A stretch of DNA of 15,822 nt from FEN-1219 sp037445815. Lineage in GTDB: Bacteria; Pseudomonadota; Gammaproteobacteria; Steroidobacterales; Rariloculaceae. A model generated the notes under the pieces. The model worked only from the letters and a program-made list of their open reading frames with translations. It ran no database searches and was not told the origin of the DNA. The stretch is from NCBI GenBank assembly GCA_037445815.1, contig JBBIJV010000070.1, forward strand, positions 1 to 15,822, in the 5' to 3' direction. Of the stretch, positions 1 to 5,391 are shown piece by piece. The position numbers were made by a program, and so were the translations under genes. Positions within the stretch are counted from its first letter, which is position 1; every line of letters begins with the position of its first letter.

Positions 1-1098
1 ACGCGTGAGCCGGTGCGCCGGGCTCGCGTGGGCGATGGCCGTGGCCAGGCGCGCGAGCCGCTGCCGGCGCACCTCGATGCGGCGCTCCGCCGTGCGCTTC
101 AAGCGCGCCTCGAGCTCGTCGAGCCGCTCGGCGCGCTCGCGAAGCTGCACGCTCGGGTTACAGCGCTGGAGCCGATGTGCGAGCATCGCGAGATGCCGGC
201 TTTCCTTGGCGAGGTGTTGCCGCGTGCAGTGACCGATGCGCTGCTCGAGCGCAGCGAAGCGCTTCAGCCAATCGCGCTGATCGGGCACCGCGAGCTCGGC
301 CGCCTGCGACGGCGTCGGGGCACGCAGGTCCGCGACGAAGTCCGCGATCGTGAAGTCGATCTCGTGGCCGACGCCGACGATGATCGGCAGCTTGACGGCC
401 GCGATGGCGCGCGCGACGACTTCCTCGTTGAACGACCAGAGGTCCTCGAGCGAGCCGCCGCCGCGCGTGAGGATCAATACGTCGCACTCGGCGCGCCGGT
501 CGGCGAGCGCGAGGGTCCGCGCGATCTCCTCGGCCGAGCCCGGGCCCTGCACGGGCGTCGGGTAGATCAGCACGGCCGTTGCCGGGAAGCGGCGGCGCAG
601 CGCGATCAGCACGTCGCGCAGCGCGGCGCCCGTTCGCGACGTGATGACGCCGATCCGTCGCGGCAGCTTCGGAATCGGCACCTTGCGCGCGGCGTCGAAC
701 AGGCCTTCGGCCGCGAGCCGGCGCTTCAGCTCCTCGAACCGGCGGCGCAGCGCGCCCTCGCCGGCCTCCTCGACATAGTCGACGATGAGCTGATACTCGC
801 CGCGCGCCTCGTAGAGGCTCGCGCGGGCGCGGACCAGCACCTGCTGGCCGTTCGCCAGCTCGAAGGTGAGGCCGCGCGCGGCGAGCCGGAACATCGCACA
901 GCGCACCTGGGCCGCCGCGTCCTTCAGCGACCAGTAAAGGTGGCCCGAGGAGGGCCGCGAGAGATTCGAGACTTCGCCCTCGACCCAGACCGTGCCCAGG
1001 CCCGTTTCGACGATGCGGCGCGCCTCGCGATTCAGATTCGAGACCGAGAGAATCCGCCGCTCCTCGAAGGGCAGTTGGAGCGAGTCGCCGGGCTGCAT
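1..1098 (-). CDS. xseA: Exodeoxyribonuclease VII large subunit (3' end outside window)
   Basis: Large catalytic subunit of exonuclease VII, the cytoplasmic single-strand-specific nuclease that works with XseB in repair and recombination. The minus frame from the ATG at 1098 stays open for 366 codons to the window edge; the family is usually about 450 residues, so roughly the last 80-90 are missing. Residues ~15-110 form the OB-fold domain (VWVEGEVSNLSRPSSGHLYW, then QVRCAMFR). The catalytic core carries a glycine-rich TRGGGSLEDLWSFNEE block (Gly213-215) and GVGHEIDFT at ~242-250, followed by DLRAPTPS. The usual motif is GHETDFT, so Ile247 is a small variant. From ~275 the sequence becomes a long charged helix typical of the C-terminal coiled coil. 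The gene is divergent from guaB. No Shine-Dalgarno sequence is visible before the ATG. Identification is firm. Confidence 0.96.
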   Translation of the reverse strand, partial: MQPGDSLQLPFEERRILSVSNLNREARRIVETGLGTVWVEGEVSNLSRPSSGHLYWSLKDAAAQVRCAMFRLAARGLTFELANGQQVLVRARASLYEARGEYQLIVDYVEEAGEGALRRRFEELKRRLAAEGLFDAARKVPIPKLPRRIGVITSRTGAALRDVLIALRRRFPATAVLIYPTPVQGPGSAEEIARTLALADRRAECDVLILTRGGGSLEDLWSFNEEVVARAIAAVKLPIIVGVGHEIDFTIADFVADLRAPTPSQAAELAVPDQRDWLKRFAALEQRIGHCTRQHLAKESRHLAMLAHRLQRCNPSVQLRERAERLDELEARLKRTAERRIEVRRQRLARLATAIAHASPAHRLTR

Positions 1099-1105
1099 GG
1101 ACGAG

Positions 1106-1111
1106 AGTATA
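1106..1111 (-). promoter_or_regulatory. Candidate -10 box for a leaderless xseA transcript
   Basis: The minus strand reads TATACT here (5 of 6 matches to TATAAT), ending 7 nt before the xseA ATG. That would put transcription start on or next to the A of the ATG. No good -35 box is seen 17 bp upstream (CGGGCA), and there is no ribosome-binding site, which fits a leaderless message. This is inference from spacing only. Confidence 0.35.
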
Positions 1112-1127
1112 AGGCAGCGCACGCGAT

Positions 1128-1156
1128 TTGCCCGCGGCCGAGCCGGGCAGTAAACT
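1128..1156 (+). promoter_or_regulatory. Candidate sigma-70 promoter for guaBA
   Basis: TTGCCC (1128-1133) and TAAACT (1151-1156) are 17 bp apart, each matching 4 of 6 consensus bases. Transcription would start near 1163, leaving a short leader with GGGAG before the guaB ATG at 1187. It lies in the 88-bp divergent gap with xseA, so the two promoters may influence each other. Confidence 0.4.
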
Positions 1157-1186
1157 GCGCGGCTCAAATTCCCCGGGAGCTCCGCT

Positions 1187-2662
1187 ATGCGGATCATTCA
1201 CGAGGCGCTCACCTTCGATGACGTCCTCTTAGAGCCCGCTTACTCGGAAGTTTTGCCGCGCGAAGTGAAGCTCAAGACGCAGCTCACGCGCTCCTTGAGC
1301 CTGAACATTCCGATCATCTCGGCGGCGATGGACACGGTCACCGAGGCACGGCTGGCGATCACGATGGCCCAGGAAGGCGGTCTCGGCATCATCCACAAGA
1401 ACATGTCGCCGAGGGATCAGGCGCGCCAAGTTCAGCAAGTCAAGAAATTCGAGAGCGGCGTCATCCACGATCCGATCACCGTCACGCCGGACACGACAAT
1501 CCGCGACGTGATGGCGTTGACGCGCGCGAAAAACATCTCCGGTGTTCCCGTCGTCGAGGGCGAAAACCTCGTCGGCATCGTGACGCACCGCGACTTGAGA
1601 TTCGAGACGCAGCGCGACGCGCCGGTCGCCACCGTCATGACGCCGAAAGAGCGCCTCGTCACGGTGCAAGAAGGCGCAGACAAGGAAGAGGTGCTCGGTC
1701 TCCTGCACAAGCACCGCATCGAGAAGGTGCTCGTCGTCGACAAGGACAAAGGCTTCAAGCTCCGCGGCATGATCACCGTGAAGGACATCCAGAAGGCGCA
1801 CGACTATCCGCTCGCGTGCAAGGACGAGCGCGGAGCGTTGCGCGTCGGCGCGGCGGTCGGCACGGGCGGCGACACGGACGAGCGCGTGGCGCTGCTCGTC
1901 GAGGCCGGCGTCGACGTCATCGTCATCGACACGGCGCACGGCCACTCGCGCGGCGTGATCGAGCGCGTGCGCAAGGTGAAGCGCGAGTATCCCCACCTCC
2001 AGGTGATCGCGGGCAACGTCGCGACGGGCGAGGGGGCGCGGGCGCTCGTCGACGCCGGCGCCGACGGCGTGAAGGTAGGCATCGGCCCCGGCTCGATCTG
2101 CACGACGCGCATCGTCACGGGTGTCGGCATCCCGCAAATCACGGCCGTGACCACCGTCGCCGAGGCGCTCAAGGGCACGGACGTGCCGTGCATCTCCGAC
2201 GGCGGCATTCGCTACTCGGGCGACATCGCGAAGGCCCTCGCGGCCGGCGCGCACTCGACGATGATCGGCGGGCTGTTCGCCGGCACCGAGGAATCGCCGG
2301 GCGAGGTGGAGCTCTATCAAGGCCGGTCCTACAAGTCGTACCGCGGCATGGGCTCGATCGGCGCAATGACGCAGAAGCACGGCTCGGCCGACCGCTATTT
2401 CCAAGACACGGCTGAAGAGCTCGAGAAGCTCGTGCCCGAGGGCATCGAAGGCCGCGTACCGTACAAGGGCAGCGTCGTCGCGATCGTGCAGCAGCTCGTC
2501 GGCGGCTTGCGCGCGGCAATGGGCTACACGGGGTGCAGCAACATCGCCGAGATGCGCACACGGCCCAAGTTCGTGCGCATCACGGGCGCCGGTCGGCGCG
2601 AGAGCCACGTGCACGACGTCACGATCACGAAAGAAGCGCCGAACTACCGCACCGAGGTATGA
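1187..2662 (+). CDS. guaB: IMP dehydrogenase
   Basis: Oxidises IMP to XMP with NAD+, the first committed step of GMP synthesis, in the cytoplasm. At 491 residues it is full length. A TIM barrel begins at FDDVLLEP and is interrupted by a tandem CBS (Bateman) module at about residues 95-203. The catalytic loop GPGSICTTR places the nucleophile at Cys305; the phosphate-binding DGGIR starts at Asp338; MGSIGAM and the flap motif EGRVPYKG follow. The protein ends in a short polar tail after HVHDVTIT. The ATG at 1187 is preceded by GGGAG at a suitable distance, and MRIIHEALTFDDVLL is a typical GuaB N-terminus. The stop overlaps the guaA start (ATGA), indicating translational coupling. Nothing is missing or unusual. 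Confidence 0.98.
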   Translation: MRIIHEALTFDDVLLEPAYSEVLPREVKLKTQLTRSLSLNIPIISAAMDTVTEARLAITMAQEGGLGIIHKNMSPRDQARQVQQVKKFESGVIHDPITVTPDTTIRDVMALTRAKNISGVPVVEGENLVGIVTHRDLRFETQRDAPVATVMTPKERLVTVQEGADKEEVLGLLHKHRIEKVLVVDKDKGFKLRGMITVKDIQKAHDYPLACKDERGALRVGAAVGTGGDTDERVALLVEAGVDVIVIDTAHGHSRGVIERVRKVKREYPHLQVIAGNVATGEGARALVDAGADGVKVGIGPGSICTTRIVTGVGIPQITAVTTVAEALKGTDVPCISDGGIRYSGDIAKALAAGAHSTMIGGLFAGTEESPGEVELYQGRSYKSYRGMGSIGAMTQKHGSADRYFQDTAEELEKLVPEGIEGRVPYKGSVVAIVQQLVGGLRAAMGYTGCSNIAEMRTRPKFVRITGAGRRESHVHDVTITKEAPNYRTEV

Positions 2663-4239
2663 CGCAGGCCGCCACCGCAGCCGCTTCGAGCAAGGACCCG
2701 CACGCCGAGCGTATCCTAGTCGTCGACTTCGGCGGCCAGTACACGCAGCTCATTGCGCGGCGCGTGCGCGAGGTCGGCGTCTACAGCGAGATTCTGCCGT
2801 GGGATGCTCCGCCCGGGGCGATCGCCGCCGTCGCGCCGAAGGGCATCATTCTGTCGGGCGGGCCCGAGTCCGTCGGCGCCGAAGGATCGCCGCAGATCAG
2901 CGACGCGCTGATGGCCGTTGGAGCGCCGATGCTCGGCATCTGCTACGGCATGCAGGCGCTGGCCGCGAAGCTCGGCGGCGAAGTGGCGTCGGCCGATCAC
3001 CGCGAGTACGGCTACGCCGAGGTCGACTTGACGGGCAGCGATCCGCTGCTCGCGAAGCTGGGGGCGCGCCTCAACGTCTGGATGAGCCACGGCGACCGCG
3101 TCGAGCGGCTGCCGCCGGGCTTCAAAGCGGTCGGCTCGTCGTCGAACTCGCCGTTCGCAGCCATGGCCAACGTCGAGCGCAAGATTTTCGGCTTGCAGTT
3201 TCATCCCGAGGTCACGCACACGCAGCACGGCCTTACGATCATCCGCCGTTTCGTGCTCGACATTTGCGGCTGCGCGCCGGTGTGGACGGCGAAGAACATC
3301 GTCGCCGAGCACATCGCCGAGATTCGCGCGAAGGTCGGCAAGGACCGCGTGCTGCTCGGGCTCTCGGGCGGCGTGGACTCGTCTGTCGTTGCGGCGCTGC
3401 TTCACGAGGCGATCGGCGATCAGCTCGTCTGCGTGTTCGTCGACACAGGTCTCCTGCGCTTGAACGAGGGCGACCAGGTGATGAGCGTCTTCGCGAAGCA
3501 CCTGGGCGCGAACGTGATCCGCGTCGACGCCGAGAAGACTTTCTTGGATGCGCTCGCCGGCGTGTCCGATCCCGAGCAGAAGCGCAAGATCATCGGCCGG
3601 CTGTTCGTCGAAGTGTTCGACCAAGAGGCCGAGAAGATTCGCGACGTGAAATGGCTCGCGCAGGGCACGATCTATCCCGACGTCATCGAGTCGGCCGGGG
3701 CGAAGACCGGCAAGGCGCACCTGATCAAGTCGCATCACAACGTCGGCGGTTTGCCCGAGCGCATGAATTTGAAGCTGCTCGAGCCGCTGCGCGATCTCTT
3801 CAAGGACGAGGTGCGGAAGATCGGCACGGAGCTCGGGCTGCCGAAGGATCTCGTCGGGCGTCATCCGTTCCCAGGGCCGGGGCTGGGCGTGCGCATACTC
3901 GGCGAAGTTCGCAAAGAGTATGCGGACCTGCTGCGCCGCGCCGACGACATCTTCATCGCCGAGCTGCGTGCCCAAGGTCTATACGATTCCGTGAGCCAAG
4001 CGTTCGCAGTGTTCCTGCCCGTGCGCTCCGTCGGCGTCATGGGCGATGGGCGCAAGTACGACTACGTCGTCGCGCTGCGCGCCGTCGAAACCGTCGACTT
4101 CATGACGGCGCGCTGGGCGCGCTTGCCGTACGAGTTTTTGGATCACGTCTCGCGGCGCATCATCAACGAGGTGCCGGGCATCTCGCGCGTGACGTACGAC
4201 ATTTCCGGGAAACCGCCAGCCACGATCGAGTGGGAATAA
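2659..4239 (+). CDS. guaA: GMP synthase (glutamine-hydrolysing)
   Basis: Converts XMP to GMP using ATP and glutamine-derived ammonia. The 526 residues match the family. The N-terminal class I glutamine amidotransferase has GICYGMQ with nucleophile Cys95 and the LQFHPEV motif supplying His182 and Glu184. The ATP-pyrophosphatase domain has the PP-loop SGGVDSS at 236-242. The C-terminal dimerisation domain includes HPFPGPGLGVRI and ends in IEWE. The reading frame is open further upstream to 2533, but the ATG at 2659 is the right start: it overlaps the guaB stop by 4 bp, is preceded by GAGG, and places ILVVDFGGQY near the N-terminus. Its last 15 coding bases and TAA lie in an 18-bp sequence that recurs at 8170, so the gene end is the integration site of the downstream element but is left intact. 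Confidence 0.98.
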   Translation: MTQAATAAASSKDPHAERILVVDFGGQYTQLIARRVREVGVYSEILPWDAPPGAIAAVAPKGIILSGGPESVGAEGSPQISDALMAVGAPMLGICYGMQALAAKLGGEVASADHREYGYAEVDLTGSDPLLAKLGARLNVWMSHGDRVERLPPGFKAVGSSSNSPFAAMANVERKIFGLQFHPEVTHTQHGLTIIRRFVLDICGCAPVWTAKNIVAEHIAEIRAKVGKDRVLLGLSGGVDSSVVAALLHEAIGDQLVCVFVDTGLLRLNEGDQVMSVFAKHLGANVIRVDAEKTFLDALAGVSDPEQKRKIIGRLFVEVFDQEAEKIRDVKWLAQGTIYPDVIESAGAKTGKAHLIKSHHNVGGLPERMNLKLLEPLRDLFKDEVRKIGTELGLPKDLVGRHPFPGPGLGVRILGEVRKEYADLLRRADDIFIAELRAQGLYDSVSQAFAVFLPVRSVGVMGDGRKYDYVVALRAVETVDFMTARWARLPYEFLDHVSRRIINEVPGISRVTYDISGKPPATIEWE

Positions 4240-4241
4240 GG
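4224..4241 (+). repeat. Left attachment-site repeat (attL) in the guaA 3' end
   Basis: GATCGAGTGGGAATAAGG spans the last five guaA codons, the stop, and two more bases. The identical 18-mer is at 8170-8187, and the flanks differ at once on both sides (C/T before, T/G after). A perfect direct repeat of a gene's 3' end on both sides of foreign-looking DNA is the hallmark of site-specific insertion by a tyrosine recombinase. The 3' end of guaA is a known island integration site. Confidence 0.85.
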
Positions 4242-4274
4242 TGGTCGGTCCGCCAAATTTTTGTCTAGTAATAT

Positions 4275-4344
4275 CAATCGGTTATTCACCCTCAAAGATG
4301 ATTGATTTCCAATCATTTTCGGGCGACAACGTCGTAACCGATTG
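4275..4344. repeat. Nested inverted repeats (possible three-way junction) at the left end
   Basis: CAATCGGTTA (4275-4284) and TAACCGATTG (4335-4344) are perfect 10-bp inverted arms. Between them lie two more hairpins: ATGATTG / CAATCAT (4298-4304 and 4310-4316, 5-nt loop) and CGAC / GTCG (4324-4327 and 4331-4334), the second directly abutting the right outer arm. Folded together they would make a three-way junction. The structure starts about 35 bp past the guaA stop. It could act as DNA (recombination or replication site) or as RNA (guaA 3' end structure). A single 10-bp arm pair could occur by chance in a region this size. Confidence 0.5.
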
Positions 4345-4404
4345 CATTAGAAGCTTTTTCGCTGACTTCAGAGATGGGACGGCGTCGACCCAAGCCGACA
4401 TTTT

Positions 4405-4474
4405 TGACGGCATATCTGACGGTAAATTTTGGAAGCCATGTTTTCGGACGGTCTTTTACCGTCTTCTACCGTCA
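4405..4474. repeat. Cluster of TGACGGTA motifs, left end of element
   Basis: In 70 bp there are TGACGGCA (4405-4412) and TGACGGTAAA (4417-4426) on the plus strand, then TTTACCGTC (4455-4463) and TACCGTCA (4467-4474), which are the same motif inverted. GACGGT (4447-4452) pairs with ACCGTC (4458-4463) around a 5-nt loop. The same motif recurs at the right end of the element (7950-7981 and 8103-8110). Short repeated sites near both ends of an integrated element fit arm-type recombinase binding sites; this is inference. The rest of 4345-4613 shows no convincing gene: the 85-codon frame from a GTG at 4241 resembles nothing I know. Confidence 0.55.
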
Positions 4475-4553
4475 AACTCCGTTAAGCATCTGTTTTAGTT
4501 TCTTTTTTTGATGGAGGCAGCAGTGCCGTTGGCGGTAGCCTCGGCGCGCTTGT

Positions 4554-4583
4554 TTGACAGAGACGTTGAGTTGCGCGTAATTT
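4554..4583 (+). promoter_or_regulatory. Promoter of the toxin-antitoxin / helicase cluster
   Basis: A perfect TTGACA -35 box (4554-4559) and a TAATTT -10 box (4578-4583) are separated by 18 bp, about 30 bp upstream of the antitoxin ATG. The -10 box lies inside the palindrome at 4574-4588, as expected for an autoregulated toxin-antitoxin operon. Confidence 0.6.
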
Positions 4584-4588
4584 ACGCG
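4574..4588. promoter_or_regulatory. Palindromic operator over the -10 box
   Basis: CGCGTAATTTACGCG is a perfect palindrome (7 + 1 + 7) covering the -10 box. A second inverted repeat, AACTC-ACG-GAGTT (4597-4609), follows and includes the GGAG ribosome-binding site of the antitoxin. Phd/YefM antitoxins repress their own promoters by binding short palindromes, so these are the likely antitoxin binding sites. Confidence 0.55.
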
Positions 4589-4613
4589 TGTTCCGTAACT
4601 CACGGAGTTTCAT

Positions 4614-4883
4614 ATGCCTGCCATCACCGCGACTGAATTCGCCAAGAGCTTCGGTCGGTATAAGGAGGAGGCGCAGCGGGAGCCCGTTGCAATCACCAGC
4701 TACGGGCGTATCAGTGGCTACTTTGTGTCCGCCCGCGAATACGAGGAACTGCGCCGTTTGCGAGAGTTTGAGCGCCGTGTCTACCGGCTGAAGGGGTTGC
4801 CGCCAGAAGTGGCCGAGGCAATCAAGAAAGCCAAGATGGATGCCGCGCATGATCATCTCAACGAGCTGCTCGAAGACAAGTAG
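4614..4883 (+). CDS. Phd/YefM-family antitoxin
   Basis: 89-residue probable antitoxin of a type II toxin-antitoxin pair; it should bind the neighbouring toxin and repress its own operon. The N-terminal half has the Phd/YefM pattern: ITATEFAKSFGRYKEEAQ, then REPVAITSYGRISGYFVSA and EYEEL, i.e. a helix, a short hairpin with an Arg-Glu-Pro-Val-x-Ile stretch, and a strand-helix unit. The C-terminal half (about 50-89) is a charged helical tail of the kind that wraps the toxin. ATG at 4614 has CGGAG 6-7 nt upstream. It is followed 21 nt later by the toxin gene, and no terminator is seen before the helicase gene. Its promoter carries a 15-bp palindrome over the -10 box. The start in the second frame at 4588 is a shadow. 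Confidence 0.82.
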   Translation: MPAITATEFAKSFGRYKEEAQREPVAITSYGRISGYFVSAREYEELRRLREFERRVYRLKGLPPEVAEAIKKAKMDAAHDHLNELLEDK

Positions 4884-4904
4884 ATCCGCTTAGGGTGAGC
4901 GTCG

Positions 4905-5348
4905 ATGCCCGGATTTCCTGAACCTCAGCCGGGCCTGGTCATCTCATACGCCTATCTCTGGAGTGAGGAAGCTGAGCAAGGGCGAATAGAGGGCCGCAAA
5001 GACCGGCCGTGCGCAATTGTCGTCGCCGTCGAAACTCCTGACCCGGTGCCACGCAAGCGCGTGGCCGTCGTGCCTATCACCCACGCGCCTCCGGGCGACC
5101 CGCGCATGGCAATTGAGATTCCACGTCGCGTCAAGGAACACCTGGGACTCGACGGCGAGCGCTCGTGGGTCATCCTCGATGAGTTCAACGTGTTTACCTG
5201 GCCGGGTTTCGATCTCCGGCCCATCAAAAACCGCAATGGCCGTGTAGATTACGGTTATCTGCCACCGCGCTTCTTCGACAATCTGATCGAGCGAATTCGG
5301 GAACTCGACGGCCAAGGTGGCGTTGGCGGAACGTCGCGCGACGAGTGA
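4905..5348 (+). CDS. PemK/MazF-like toxin
   Basis: 147-residue protein, probably an mRNA-cleaving ribonuclease toxin of the PemK/MazF fold. Family-like segments are PGLVISYAYLW near the N-terminus (first strand), EGRKDRPCAIVVA (~30-42, matching the Gly-x-Arg-Pro region of MazF), RVAVVPITHAPPGDPRMAIEIP (~53-74), and a ...SWVILDEFNVFTWPG block (~88-102) that corresponds to the conserved strand near the active site, ending in a C-terminal helix. It is somewhat longer than MazF (about 110), mainly through the insert around 20-30 and a Gly-rich tail. ATG at 4905 is preceded by GGGTGAG. It pairs with the antitoxin upstream, and the primase-helicase gene begins 43 bp after its stop. Pairing a PemK-like toxin with a Phd/YefM-like antitoxin is a mixed combination. 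The fold assignment is from motifs, not a search. Confidence 0.7.
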   Translation: MPGFPEPQPGLVISYAYLWSEEAEQGRIEGRKDRPCAIVVAVETPDPVPRKRVAVVPITHAPPGDPRMAIEIPRRVKEHLGLDGERSWVILDEFNVFTWPGFDLRPIKNRNGRVDYGYLPPRFFDNLIERIRELDGQGGVGGTSRDE

Positions 5349-5391
5349 ACTCGACAAAATGAGTTTTCGTCTCGGGGACGTGTAGCGCGCT

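Noticed and set aside
1229..2614. 461-codon minus-strand frame opposite guaB
   Set aside because: Arg/Asp/His/Ala-rich shadow of guaB codons in GC-rich DNA; guaB itself is certain on the other strand.
2716..4268. Long frames opposite and in another frame of guaA (419 codons minus, 489 codons plus)
   Set aside because: Composition dominated by Arg and Ala, no family motif, fully overlapped by guaA with intact catalytic motifs.
4241..4498. 85-codon plus-strand frame at the island's left end, a possible integrase remnant
   Set aside because: The peptide shows no tyrosine-recombinase motif, the GTG start has no ribosome-binding site, and the region is full of inverted repeats.
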